Assembly (NCBI GenBank): GCA_028285345.1 | Contig: JANQPT010000048.1 | Span: 45,030-109,029 of the forward strand | DNA length: 64,000 bases | Direction: 5' to 3' | Source of the DNA: Planctomycetales bacterium | GTDB lineage: Bacteria; Planctomycetota; Planctomycetia; Planctomycetales; Planctomycetaceae | Shown here: positions 9,770 to 19,098 of the stretch, piece by piece | How positions within the stretch are numbered: the first letter of the stretch is position 1 | How the letters are laid out: the number at the start of each line of letters is the position of its first letter | The notes under the pieces: generated by a model | Database searches by the model: none | What the model saw: only the letters and a program-made list of their open reading frames with translations | Told to the model about the DNA's origin: nothing | Made by a program: the position numbers and the translations under genes

Positions 9770-12109
9770 TCATTCTTCCCGCACCGGTTGGGCCAGCAGC
9801 CGTTTTGATTCGTCGATCACAAAATCCGCGTCCATAAACGGCTCGTAGCTGATGTCCTGCCAGCGGATTAAGCCGTCGGGGTCGATCAGGAAGGTCCCGT
9901 GCAGCGTCAAATTCTCAAAATCGTCGTAACAGCGGTACTGCTTGAAGACTTCCAGTTTCGGATCGGCCAGCAGCGTGAACGGGAAATCGCCTCCCTTGTA
10001 ATTCTCCAGCGATTTCTTCAACAACGGCTGCTCGTCGCTGCTGATGGCCACGACGGTTAAGCCCGCCTTTTCGAATTTCTCGGCTTGCTCCGCAAACTCC
10101 TGCAGTTGTTCGGCGCAGTGCAGGCAGCCGTAGCCCAGATAGAAGACCAGCACCAACGGCTTGCCCTTTAATTCAGCGAGTGAGACCGGCTTGTTGTTCG
10201 TATCGGGCAGCGTCCATTCGTCGGCGGGTGAAGGTTGCCAACGCAGTGGGCCCAGTGATTCAAGTGCCGGCAAATCGCCGTGTTCTGCCGGCATCGGTTT
10301 TTCGATCCGCCAGTCCTCCGGATATCCGAACTCTGCGGCAATCGGCTTTAGACGCTCAAAGCAGGGTTTGTCGATGTCGATCCCGCTGGAGATTTCCCGC
10401 AAGGCATCGAACTCCTCGCGAGCGGCGCTCTGATCACCCGTTTCCCAGAGCACATAGATCAGATCAGCCAGCGGCTGCACCTCTTGTGGATGTTCCTCGA
10501 CGTGCGCGCGGGCAGCTTTCACGGCCGCCCCACTGCGTCCGTACGACAGCAAATCGCGGGCACGATACATGGGGTCGAGGGAGTAGATGTCGGACGCGGG
10601 ACCGGTCAGCCAATATCCGAGAAAGCCCCCGCCCGCAACGACCACGAGTAGATACAGGATGCGATGGACCCTCCGCTCAAACATGAATGCCGCTGCGACA
10701 AGCAGCAACGCGGCAATCGCGATTCCGGCGAGGACGCCAACCGACAGCGTCGACCAGACCCGATGCTTTTCGGCAACAGAGAGATGCCCGTCCACTTTGC
10801 CGATCGCTTCGCCCAACGTGTCGATCCGCGCCAGCACGTTGGGAATCTCCGCGGAGTCTTTCATTCCGTTGAGATGGTTCTCCTGTTCGCTCAACAGATC
10901 GGCCAATCGTTGGCGCTCCTCACCGGCTTCGTTGATATTTCCGTTCCGGGCGGAGGCGATCGCCAGCAACTTGTGAGCCTCGACTTGGCTCTCAAACGAC
11001 CCCGGTTCAAGGAACCCCGGCGACTGGCAGTAGCGGATCAACTCGTCCCAAAGTTCGAATTGCGCCAAGATCTCGGTGAGACGGAGATGGCCATACCGCG
11101 AGCTGGTTTCGGGTTTGAGATCGTTATATGTCGGATGTCGCGGCAATTCGATCAAATCTTCGGATCGCGCGATTGCGGCGTCGACACTTCCGATCTGTGC
11201 CAAACTGCGCGCCAGCCATTCGGCGTTGTGGCAATAGACGTGCATAATGTCGGGATGCACACGGTCTTTGATCGAGTAACGGTGATCGAGACGTAGAGCC
11301 GCCTCCATATACCAGGCCGCCTCCTGATTGCGATGAATCAGGGAATAGAGGTGTCCCGCCATGTGCCACATGTGAGCAATTCCCGGCGCCGAGTGGGCCA
11401 CCTTCGCCGCCGAATCGAGCGCCTTGTCCGGCTCTTCCGTATCCCACAAGTGGATGACGTAGTGGTGGGCCGGGTGTAGCGGCTTTCTCGCAAGCACCTC
11501 TTTGAGCAATTGGTCTGCCGGTTCTCGATCCCGTATCGGAACCTTGTCATTTTGAGCGAGATAATAGGGAAAGATTCCCAAGAACGCTTTCGCCTCCAAC
11601 TCCTCAGGATAGCGCTGAAAGACCCGGCGCAGCCGCCTCAGATTCTTGAGACTTCGAATGTAAAGCTGTTCGCGTTCCGACGCCTGATCCATGCGCTTCC
11701 GTGCTTCCAGAGAGAACTCCTGGTAGCGTTTGGTGTTCATCACATTCGCCATCGCCATGCCCCAGTACGCCATCGCGCAGCCGGGATCATGCTTCGCAGC
11801 CTGCCGAAACGAACGCTCCGCTTCGAAAAACCAGAACCCATGCAGCTGTCCCACTCCCTGATTGAAAAACTGCTGCGTCAACGGATTGTCCGTCGTGATG
11901 GGGAAATCAATGTCCCCCATGCCCTCCATCAAATAGGCTGCTTGTCGCGGTCCGCGGTTGAAAACCGCCCCATGCAAAGAGTGCCCGGGTTGAATGCCCT
12001 CCTCCGCGTCCGTCTCTGTAGAGAGGGGTGGGACGATTTGTTCGTCGGCCAACACCGCCGGAGTGGCCAACAGGAGGATGAATAAAAGTGCAAAATTGCG
12101 GCTGCTCAT
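9770..12109 (-). CDS. TPR protein fused to a C-terminal thioredoxin-like (AhpC/TSA) domain
   Basis: About 779 residues from the ATG at 12109, which opens a signal peptide (MSSRNFALLFILLLATPAVLA). An in-frame start at 12166 would bury that signal. Residues 60-440 are helical, TPR-like repeats (FQAERSFRQAAKHDPGCAMAYWGMAMAN-type units). Near the middle lie two hydrophobic segments (VLAGIAIAALLLVAAAFMF and ILYLLVVVAGGGFLGYWL). A second TPR-like stretch and a redoxin domain of about 150 residues follow. The redoxin reads LVLVFYLGYGCLHCAEQL, then TVVAISSDEQP, and later GTFLIDPDGLIRW. The active site is Cys-Leu-His-Cys near residues 661-664, a CxxC rather than the single-Cys TxxC of typical AhpC. 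Thiol-disulfide exchange outside the membrane is likely. It lies next to the sulfite-oxidase-like gene on the same strand. Confidence 0.8.
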   Translation of the reverse strand: MSSRNFALLFILLLATPAVLADEQIVPPLSTETDAEEGIQPGHSLHGAVFNRGPRQAAYLMEGMGDIDFPITTDNPLTQQFFNQGVGQLHGFWFFEAERSFRQAAKHDPGCAMAYWGMAMANVMNTKRYQEFSLEARKRMDQASEREQLYIRSLKNLRRLRRVFQRYPEELEAKAFLGIFPYYLAQNDKVPIRDREPADQLLKEVLARKPLHPAHHYVIHLWDTEEPDKALDSAAKVAHSAPGIAHMWHMAGHLYSLIHRNQEAAWYMEAALRLDHRYSIKDRVHPDIMHVYCHNAEWLARSLAQIGSVDAAIARSEDLIELPRHPTYNDLKPETSSRYGHLRLTEILAQFELWDELIRYCQSPGFLEPGSFESQVEAHKLLAIASARNGNINEAGEERQRLADLLSEQENHLNGMKDSAEIPNVLARIDTLGEAIGKVDGHLSVAEKHRVWSTLSVGVLAGIAIAALLLVAAAFMFERRVHRILYLLVVVAGGGFLGYWLTGPASDIYSLDPMYRARDLLSYGRSGAAVKAARAHVEEHPQEVQPLADLIYVLWETGDQSAAREEFDALREISSGIDIDKPCFERLKPIAAEFGYPEDWRIEKPMPAEHGDLPALESLGPLRWQPSPADEWTLPDTNNKPVSLAELKGKPLVLVFYLGYGCLHCAEQLQEFAEQAEKFEKAGLTVVAISSDEQPLLKKSLENYKGGDFPFTLLADPKLEVFKQYRCYDDFENLTLHGTFLIDPDGLIRWQDISYEPFMDADFVIDESKRLLAQPVREE

Positions 12110-12363
12110 ATTTTGTCGGTGAAGATGTATCAATCGAAAAAAGAACGTGATGCCGAATTGCGGCAAGTCGCGAGAGAAATCGCGGTTGAGAGTCCGTGTG
12201 CAATCAATAATTTTCCATCAGGGCCTGCTTCAACGATATTGTGCACTTGCGAGAGCTGCGAGTTTCGTTTCGCAACGGTTTTTGTTTCCACCAAAATCAA
12301 CTCACTGTCTACGTCGATCCGAGCTCCCCTGATCAAGACCGCTTGACGGCGAAAGGCCGCTCA

Positions 12364-13563
12364 TCAAACATTCTTGGGAAGTTCGAGATTGCGAGCGTAC
12401 CACCGCATGTCAAGCCGGCGGGTCGGCGCGTCGCTGTTGAGTAGCTTCAGACGGATGCGATACTGGCCGCCTTCCGACGGCTCCCAGCGATGCGACCAGA
12501 AAGCCCAATCCTTCCCCGAAGTCAGCGGCCCCGAGGCCGTGACCGGGACGTAGTCTTCACCCGGCTTCATTGATATTGCTAATTCACCGCTCGCAACGGA
12601 GGCGCCCCATGTCAGGCCGACAACGCGATAGGCAGAGCGGCCGTCCAGACGCCAGCGCTCGACCCGAATCGGTGCCGCCGTGCGATCAATGCTCGCGGGC
12701 GAGTAGTCGGCCGCATATTCTGGAATCCCCTCCTGGTGGGTCCGCTTGGCAAATTCCTGCATTTGCGCCGTTGCCGGTTCGTTGTCTGTGACCCATTTGA
12801 TTTCGTTGAGCCACTTGATGCAGGTGCAACCGTACCAGCCGGGAACGACCAACCGCACTGGTGCACCATGATCGGCCGATAGCGGCTCACCATTCATTTC
12901 GACCGCCAAAAACGCCTCCGCATGCTTGAGCTGTTCTGGGGAAAATACCCAGCTCGCGCCGGGAGTCGAATGCGTCGATGGGAGCCGCTTTCCGTCGAAT
13001 CCCGATATCAGCAACCGCGTCGCGTAGGGCTCCGGCTCCGTCAGTTCCAGGATCTTCGCAATCGGAACACCGGTCCACTCCGCGGAACTGATTAACCCGA
13101 AATGCAGTGGGAAAGCGTTCCCTGCGCATTCCATGAGAACTTGGCCCATCGGTTCCGCCATTTCGCGGATCTTGGCGAGACCGAGCTCGACCGGTTCCGC
13201 CACTGCGCCATGAATCTTGACTGACCAATTCTCGTCGCTCGCCAACCCGTCAGGAGCAAACGAACGAATGAAGAAATCTTCATTGGAAACTTGAAGTGAC
13301 TCAAGCTGCGACAAGTCGACCGCCAATCGGCCATCCAGACTTTGGCCGTCCCGCACCCCGGTTGGAAAACTTCCCTCACCCAGAAACGGCACCGACTCCA
13401 GGTATTCCCCGCCTGCAAATGGGTCGGCTAAGTCGGTACCGGACAATTTACCCCCCGCCCCCAGACCCAATGGTTCGTCGGAGGAACAGCCGAAGAGCAA
13501 CATGCACGCCGCTCCGGCAGAACCGTGCAGAAAACGGCGGCGAGATAGCAATCGTGAAGACAT
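12364..13563 (-). CDS. Tat-exported sulfite-oxidase-family molybdopterin protein
   Basis: 399 residues. Residues 8-14 (RRRFLHG) form a twin-arginine signal, and LLFGC (Cys26) looks like a lipobox, so this may be a Tat-exported lipoprotein. The oxidoreductase molybdopterin domain spans about residues 75-270, with the cofactor-ligating Cys in LMECAGNAFPLHFG (Cys146), then EWTGVPIAKILE and ADHGAPVRLVVPGWYGCTCIKWL. The C-terminal part (residues 290-399) fits the Mo-co dimerisation domain. Sulfite oxidases and related enzymes oxidise sulfite or reduce oxidised sulfur/nitrogen compounds. No haem domain is fused, so electrons must leave to a separate carrier. The neighbouring bc-type genes on the same strand, about 300 bases upstream, are a plausible partner, but this is inference. 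Confidence 0.85.
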   Translation of the reverse strand: MSSRLLSRRRFLHGSAGAACMLLFGCSSDEPLGLGAGGKLSGTDLADPFAGGEYLESVPFLGEGSFPTGVRDGQSLDGRLAVDLSQLESLQVSNEDFFIRSFAPDGLASDENWSVKIHGAVAEPVELGLAKIREMAEPMGQVLMECAGNAFPLHFGLISSAEWTGVPIAKILELTEPEPYATRLLISGFDGKRLPSTHSTPGASWVFSPEQLKHAEAFLAVEMNGEPLSADHGAPVRLVVPGWYGCTCIKWLNEIKWVTDNEPATAQMQEFAKRTHQEGIPEYAADYSPASIDRTAAPIRVERWRLDGRSAYRVVGLTWGASVASGELAISMKPGEDYVPVTASGPLTSGKDWAFWSHRWEPSEGGQYRIRLKLLNSDAPTRRLDMRWYARNLELPKNV

Positions 13564-13869
13564 GGCAATCGTGCTCGGCTAAATGCTCAGGCTCTGCGGC
13601 AACTGCGCCCATCATGCGGACCTTGATCAGCCCGCCGAGCGTCGCGCCGACAGCATCTCTACGTCAATTTTAGTCGAAATGTGAACCAAAATTTAGGCCA
13701 AGTCCGCACTGTACAAGGCCCGGAGCACAATCTCTGATTAAGCGAGCGCACAATCGAATCCAGTCATCCAAGACCGTACCAACTTCATGCACGCTATACA
13801 GGACCGGGCCGCAACTGAGTGGCAGCTGACACGCTTAATCTGTCTGTATTTACGCAATGGCAACTGCGA
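13564..13869. other. Intergenic region upstream of the sulfite-oxidase-like gene
   Basis: It probably holds the promoter of the sulfite-oxidase-like gene and the 3' end of the cytochrome transcript. I see no clear hairpin terminator or protein-like open frame. Confidence 0.35.
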
Positions 13870-15786
13870 TTATTCACCCGAATCGTCCGGCTCACTCACA
13901 GTATCCGGTTCAGTCACAGTCTCTGGTTCATGCCAGTTGTGGAGCAGCCAGCGTACGATCAGATTCAGTTCCTGGTCCGAGAGGTTGTCGAACGCGCGCA
14001 TCGCGTTGTTATCGCCATAGAAGTGTTCGGCGCCGGGGTTGCGCAGAAAGTCGCGCAGCCACGCTTCGGACGCGTATCCCGTCAACAGGGGCGCAGAACC
14101 GATGTCTCCCAATTCCTCATCTTCACCGATCGGACGAATCGCGTGACAGTCGACGCACGCCGATGTCAGATTGTCGTTGCCGTTCTCGAAGAATTCACGG
14201 CCGGCGGCCGCTAATTCACTGTTGACCGCTCCGTTGTCCGCGCGATCCCCTTGGGCAACGAGAAACTCCACGACTGCGTTGATTTCTTCACTGGTCATGC
14301 TCTCGGCGTTTTCTTCGACCCAGCTCGCCATCTCGCCTTCGGTAAAACGCGTTTCGACCGGTTCACCGTTGTAACTCGCGCCAACGGTCGCTCCAAAATA
14401 CTTCGGTCCCGCCGGTTCGGTCACCATGCCGCGAATCCACTCCCGCCTGCCGAACTGGCCCAGGTCCGATGCCGTTGCCGGAATTTTGAGCGGCTCACCA
14501 GTTCCGTCATGCCCGTCAAACTGATGGCACGTCGCGCACTTCTGGGCGAAGAGCTCAGCCCCGTACGTCTTGGGATCGTTGCGCAAAAGATTGACTGCGC
14601 CGGCGGTATCCACCCCGCCGCGATCCACGATCAACTCGCGAATCCGCTCAGATTTGGAGTGCGCGTCCAATACAGCAGCCGCAACTTTTTCATCGGCGCG
14701 ATCTTCTTTCAACGCGACTCCGGTCAGAACTGCGGCGCCGATCAACAACGTCGTCATGTAGATCACATTAAATCGGTGCCCCAGCTTCCACCGACCAATA
14801 AACGGCATCAGGAACATGAATCCCATTACGGCGGCCGGAATATAGATCGCACCGAAAACCTCAACGTCGCCGCTGAAGTACTTCAAAAACTGAAACAGAA
14901 ACAGGAAATACCATTCGGGCCGGGCGGCGCGATAGTTCTCGGTCGGGTCCGCCGGCGCGCCGAGATCCGCGCCAAAAACATCACCCAATCGTCCTTCCTC
15001 GGCCAATTGACCCAATTCCGACGAGTGCTGCGGGGCGTTCCAGAAAATCAACACGAGCACCACAAGCAACACGCCCAGACAGGCGACCGCATCTTTGAAG
15101 ACTTGATCCGGCCAAAATGTGGTGTCCGCAGCCTTCGGGGGCGTCTTCACGGTGATGCCGTGCCGGCGGAAGACGTAGATGTGCAGCGCCAAAAAACCGA
15201 TCAGCAGCGCCGGCAAGACGCCCGCGTGCAGCGCAAAAAAGCGTGTGAGCGTGTGGTTTCCGTAACTGGGTCCGCCGACGACAAGCCGCTGAATATCTGG
15301 TCCGATCACCGGCACCATCGATGAGAGACTCGTCGCGACCTTGGTGGCCCAATAGCCCTTTTGGTCCCAGGGAAGCAGATAGCCGGTCAGCGAAAGGCCG
15401 AGCACCAACTGCATCAAAATCAGGCCCAGCCAGAAGTTGACCTCTCGCGGCGCCTTATAGGCACCGTCGATGATGATCTGCATGAAGTGCAAGGCGAGCA
15501 GCACGATCATCGCCTGTGCCGTGAAGTGATGCACTCCGCGCAGCAACCAGCCGAATTGCATTTCGTACTGAATGTAGTACACGCTCTCCCAGGCGGTCTG
15601 CGAACTGGGGCTGTAAGCCATCCACAGAAAAACTCCGGTGATCATCTGCACGACGAATGTGAACGTCAGCGTGCTGCCCCAAACGTAGCGCCAGCGTGCT
15701 CCGCCGGGGATGCGCTCATACAGAGCGTCATTGAGGATCTCGCGGTAACCAGTGCGATCGTCCAGCCAGTTTAAGAGCGCTTTCAT
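13870..15786 (-). CDS. Cytochrome b with two fused C-terminal haem-c domains
   Basis: 638 residues, overlapping the Rieske gene by four bases (ATGA). Residues 1-350 form a cytochrome b. Candidate b-haem ligands are His86 and His100, then His187 and His202. The 15-residue interval on the second helix is the b6-type spacing. The Qo-site motif PEWY is at 290-293. b6 proteins carry a Cys at position 35 that binds heme ci; here it is Val. After the last helix come two haem-c binding sites, CATCH (417-421) and CVDCH (544-548), so the usual separate cytochrome c1/f is replaced by a fused dihaem tail. The complex would move electrons from quinol to a periplasmic acceptor. The tail ends in an acidic, imperfectly repeated stretch (ETVTEPDTVSEPD). 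Confidence 0.93.
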   Translation of the reverse strand: MKALLNWLDDRTGYREILNDALYERIPGGARWRYVWGSTLTFTFVVQMITGVFLWMAYSPSSQTAWESVYYIQYEMQFGWLLRGVHHFTAQAMIVLLALHFMQIIIDGAYKAPREVNFWLGLILMQLVLGLSLTGYLLPWDQKGYWATKVATSLSSMVPVIGPDIQRLVVGGPSYGNHTLTRFFALHAGVLPALLIGFLALHIYVFRRHGITVKTPPKAADTTFWPDQVFKDAVACLGVLLVVLVLIFWNAPQHSSELGQLAEEGRLGDVFGADLGAPADPTENYRAARPEWYFLFLFQFLKYFSGDVEVFGAIYIPAAVMGFMFLMPFIGRWKLGHRFNVIYMTTLLIGAAVLTGVALKEDRADEKVAAAVLDAHSKSERIRELIVDRGGVDTAGAVNLLRNDPKTYGAELFAQKCATCHQFDGHDGTGEPLKIPATASDLGQFGRREWIRGMVTEPAGPKYFGATVGASYNGEPVETRFTEGEMASWVEENAESMTSEEINAVVEFLVAQGDRADNGAVNSELAAAGREFFENGNDNLTSACVDCHAIRPIGEDEELGDIGSAPLLTGYASEAWLRDFLRNPGAEHFYGDNNAMRAFDNLSDQELNLIVRWLLHNWHEPETVTEPDTVSEPDDSGE

Positions 15787-16379
15787 GTGACGGGAATCTG
15801 CTCTGCTTTACCAGGGAGAAAGTTTTGAAATTTGATCCACACTTCGTTGTCGTTCCTGATCTTGACTTCCAGCCGGTCTAAGCCGCGGGCCGCCGGGCTA
15901 TCCGGATTCGCAATGTCTCCGGTGGGATGAAACGAGCTGTTATGACAGGGACACTGATAGAGTTTGCGATCGCTGTCGAATGAGACGGGACACGTCGCGT
16001 GCGGGCAATCCGCATTGAACGCGAGAATGTCCTGTTCGCCGCTGCGTAAGAGGTAGACCGTGCCGACCGGTTGCTGCAGAAACATGTTCCACGCGTCGAC
16101 TCGATCATCGATGACCTTATATCGATGCGGTTCCTCACTGACCGGCAGCTCTTCTAACTCTGTGACTTTGATGAATCCCTCAAACTCCGGTGCCACTTCC
16201 TCTTCGCCCTGCTTTCGCCGCGACCGGAGCGGATCCAAGAAAAATGCCAATCCGGTTGCGAACGGAAACACGACGAGAACGCCGCCGATCACCACTGAGA
16301 GAAACTTCGTCAAGAAACTGCGCCGGGGCGGGACGGGGGCCGTTTCCTGAGTTTCCGTCGGATTTGAATCTGCAGTCAT
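15783..16379 (-). CDS. Rieske iron-sulfur subunit of a bc-type complex
   Basis: 198 residues. An N-terminal membrane anchor follows a twin-arginine-like start (PPRRSFLTKFLSVVIGGVLVVFPFATGLAFF, residues 18-48). The Rieske cluster motifs are CPHATC (Cys125 and His127 as ligands, Cys130 for the disulfide) and CPCHNSSF (Cys143 and His146 as ligands, Cys145 for the disulfide), followed by a Gly-Asp region (HPTGDIANPDSPAARGL). The fold's proline loop is present as NPDSPAARGLDRLEVKI. It overlaps the start of the cytochrome b gene by four bases, so translation is coupled and a 1:1 complex is expected. It is the first gene of the pair on the minus strand. Confidence 0.93.
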   Translation of the reverse strand: MTADSNPTETQETAPVPPRRSFLTKFLSVVIGGVLVVFPFATGLAFFLDPLRSRRKQGEEEVAPEFEGFIKVTELEELPVSEEPHRYKVIDDRVDAWNMFLQQPVGTVYLLRSGEQDILAFNADCPHATCPVSFDSDRKLYQCPCHNSSFHPTGDIANPDSPAARGLDRLEVKIRNDNEVWIKFQNFLPGKAEQIPVT

Positions 16380-16969
16380 AATCTAATCCCCCACTGTTGA
16401 GCGTTCGATGATGCGGGCAGCGATCTCCAATCAATCGCTCCACTGATAACTACCGTTTGCACGAACCGGGATGTTTGAAAACCAACCAGGAGTCGTATCC
16501 GTCCATCTCTCCCATCCTGGTCAAAAAGGCACGTCACGCAGTGGAATTCGAGTTGTCGATCGCGAAATCTGATACTTGCTGCTGTTGAATCGGTGATTTC
16601 TCGGGGAGGAGGATGGTTCCCGGTGGGTGGGGTCTCGATGGTTGGTGGGAGGGATGAACTGGGTGTGCTTCAGTTATCTTATGATGACGCGCAGGACTAG
16701 CGGTTCGCAAGTCAAACCGACAAAATCGATGCGTTTCACTAGACAAGCGTTCATCGAACAAAGGAATTGCGCCGGTTTGACCTGACGGCCATCGTGATGG
16801 CGCTCCGCGCGCAAAAAAACGGCACCTTCGCCAACAAGTGCCGGCGAAGATGCCAATCGAGGAGAAGTTCCAAGGACCAGTCTCGAGCCCTCCGTATTGT
16901 CCGTCGACTCACTCAGCTGAGAACGGCTGCACAACAGGTCGACCGAAGGCTCGGCCCTGTTGTTTCGGT
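16380..16969. other. Intergenic region upstream of the Rieske gene
   Basis: About 590 bases between two minus-strand genes. It contains the presumed promoter of the Rieske/cytochrome b pair near 16380-16500 and a hairpin terminator at 16932-16962 for the gene ending at 16970. Short open frames here are not protein-like. Confidence 0.45.
16932..16962 (-). terminator. Hairpin terminator after the YHS-like gene
   Basis: CAACAGG (16932-16938) pairs with CCTGTTG (16956-16962), and the inner part CCGA/TCGG extends the stem around an AGGC loop. It begins seven bases past the stop of the minus-strand gene. No long U-run follows on that strand. Confidence 0.5.
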
Positions 16970-18724
16970 TTAGTCTTCGGGAAGTTCCAATGAGGCGGCG
17001 TACTTCGCCGGAGAACGCATGAACGCGTCGTACGTCACCGCTGAAGAGAAGAGGTACAGACGCCCGCGGAACCAAGCTGCGAATTCCAGCGTGCCTTCCA
17101 CTTCAGTCGAGCCAAGAGAGTATTTCACCACGTCGATGCCTCCCTTGGCGGGGGCATACTCTGCCGGCGCCCGCTCAAACTCCGCTTTCGCTTCGGCGGA
17201 ACTCAGCTGGTACACCTTGTTTTCGTACGTCACCTCAAAATTTGAACTCGCGTCGACCAAGTCCCGGTGGTTTTTCAGGGTCACGGGGCAAAAGCCTTTG
17301 AGCCCTTTCCGCTCCGGCCGAGAGAGCAACAGCAACCGGCGTTTCTCACGCCGCAACGATTCGGTGTCCGTTTTCGCGTTGAGCATCTCCATGTTGATGT
17401 AAGTGTTGCGCTGAGGAACTTGGTGCAACTTGGGCAGATTCGGTTCTTCGTCGTCGAGCGTATTACCGCTAAACGGCGAGGACTCGCCCTGGTCCGCCAA
17501 TTGAGTCTCAGGCGTTCTTATGATCGGTTCCTGAAATTCGGGCTGTTTCGTCGGACGAAAACCCTCGTCCTCGGCCAGTTCTGACTCCTCGGGCAGTTCG
17601 ATGTCTGCAAAGTCAGGCAACGGTTCTTTATCAGGCAAAGTCGCTGCTTCATCAACCGCGGTCGAATCGGTCGCCTCATCGGCGTCCGCCAAGGTCGGCA
17701 GTTCGTCGTCGAATTGGAGGTCGGCATCTGCGAATCGATTGGGCCGTTCCACCGGTTGTTCGGACGAAATGTTTGGCACACCAGGAAATGGACGAGGTTG
17801 CGAAGTCGCTGCCGGCGGCGGCGCTGGATTGAAACTCAATTCCATTCTGTGATTCGATGCACTCGCTCCATCGCGATTTCCCGGCGGCGTATTGGCGATG
17901 ACTCTCGCCGGTGCCCGGTATTGCGGGGCGCGATATTGTGGGGCGCGGTATTGCCGGCTCGGTTGCTGCGACGGCTGCTGCTGCTGCGCAAAGCGCTGAG
18001 GAACGTGGTAGTTGCCCGCTCCAGGTTGTTGGCTCTGCATCTCCGGTTCGGATTTCTTCTTCTTAAAGGGATTGATGCGGCTCAAGAAACCGCGAAATCC
18101 GCGTTTTTTCCGAGGCTTGCGCCGGCTGGCAGCATCCGCATAGGACTGCGGCATCGGCGGCGAATAGGATTGCGGCCGTGCACCGTACTGCGCCGGCATC
18201 TGAGAGGATTGTTGGGGTTGGGTTTGCTGGTACTGCGGGTGTGACGCAGAATCGTATCCCTGCCCCGATGCGCTCGGCTGGTAAGACTGTTGTTGCGCCG
18301 CATGATTCATTTGCGCGTTGTTCATTTGATAGGGCTGCTGAGATTGCTGTGGCTGCTGGATGCCCTGTTGCGCCGAAAGCTGGTCCATCGTCAGCGGCGG
18401 CATCTCGCGGCCTTCGGCGCGATAGCGTTCCTCGAGCATTTGTTGAATGGTGCTCTTTCCTCCGGCGGAGCGATTCGCCGGATAGCTCTGACGGTACTGC
18501 CCCGGTTGCCCGGCCTGATATTGCGGCCGTGCGGTTTGTTGCGATTTCGATTTGTTCCGCGAGAAAATCCGACGCAGCAAGCTTGGCTTCTTCTTGGGCT
18601 TCGCGCTGGATTGATAGCCGTTACGGTAATTGGTTTGCGCATTGAGTTGGCCCGCATCCAGGACAACGCCCGTCAGCCCCATCAATAGAGTCATCCCCAC
18701 GGAGAGTTTCATTCGTGATTTCAT
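16970..18724 (-). CDS. Secreted Q-rich protein with two C-terminal YHS-like modules
   Basis: About 584 residues from the ATG at 18724, preceded by GGAG and opening a signal peptide (MKLSVGMTLLMGLTGVVLDAGQLNA, using the nearby second Met as alternative). The region to about residue 330 is low-complexity, rich in Gln, Pro, Tyr and Arg, with basic patches (KPRKKRGFRGFLSRINPFKKKK). An acidic linker follows. The last 120 residues hold two related modules: GFCPVTLKNHRDLVDASSNF then VYQLSSAEAKAEFERAPAEYAP, and VVKYSLGSTEVEGTLEFAAW then LYLFSSAVTYDAFMRSPAKYA. This pattern (aromatic, F/L-S-S, then FxxxPxxY) is that of YHS domains, which are often metal-linked. Only the first module keeps a Cys. Function unknown. 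Confidence 0.65.
   Translation of the reverse strand: MKSRMKLSVGMTLLMGLTGVVLDAGQLNAQTNYRNGYQSSAKPKKKPSLLRRIFSRNKSKSQQTARPQYQAGQPGQYRQSYPANRSAGGKSTIQQMLEERYRAEGREMPPLTMDQLSAQQGIQQPQQSQQPYQMNNAQMNHAAQQQSYQPSASGQGYDSASHPQYQQTQPQQSSQMPAQYGARPQSYSPPMPQSYADAASRRKPRKKRGFRGFLSRINPFKKKKSEPEMQSQQPGAGNYHVPQRFAQQQQPSQQPSRQYRAPQYRAPQYRAPARVIANTPPGNRDGASASNHRMELSFNPAPPPAATSQPRPFPGVPNISSEQPVERPNRFADADLQFDDELPTLADADEATDSTAVDEAATLPDKEPLPDFADIELPEESELAEDEGFRPTKQPEFQEPIIRTPETQLADQGESSPFSGNTLDDEEPNLPKLHQVPQRNTYINMEMLNAKTDTESLRREKRRLLLLSRPERKGLKGFCPVTLKNHRDLVDASSNFEVTYENKVYQLSSAEAKAEFERAPAEYAPAKGGIDVVKYSLGSTEVEGTLEFAAWFRGRLYLFSSAVTYDAFMRSPAKYAASLELPED
17916..17960 (-). repeat. Three 15-bp tandem repeats inside the Q-rich gene
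   Basis: Three imperfect 15-base units (17916-17930, 17931-17945, 17946-17960) encode YRAPQ repeats in the minus-strand protein. Such in-frame repeats can vary in number by slippage. Confidence 0.7.
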
Positions 18725-19098
18725 CTCCAACCAGCTCCTCGATTTTGCTGAAGTCTCGGACAACGTCCGCTTCTGTGAGTCGCAATTGCTCCGCCCGGAA
18801 ACTCCGAAGGTCGGCGGCCACTTCAGTAAAACGATCTTTCCGACTCACGAGAATTCTCTTAAAACCATGGGAGAGCCGGTCCGCACTATTCGGTCAGCCT
18901 AGACCATGGTCCATAAATCCACTGCATTGGTATCGACGATGGCGAGCGCCGATTTTGACGGCTATACTGATCGCACCGACGAAAACCGCGTGAATAAACC
19001 GCACTGCCCGCACACTCGATTTAACCAGAAAATTCCTCCCATCTTACCGCGTCGACATCGGGCTCTGATGTCATCTTCGCTCGAAAAAGGCGATTCCC
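18725..19098. other. Divergent intergenic region between YHS-like gene and sppA
   Basis: It should carry promoters for both flanking genes. A 10-bp palindrome GACCATGGTC lies at 18902-18911, but no regulator is nearby to link it to. I see no RNA gene or protein-like frame. Confidence 0.35.

Noticed and set aside
14251..15324. Long plus-strand open frame (about 357 codons) inside the cytochrome b gene
   Set aside because: It is antisense to a certain gene and its amino-acid composition is Arg/Gln/His-rich without any recognisable motif; it reflects codon bias of the true gene.
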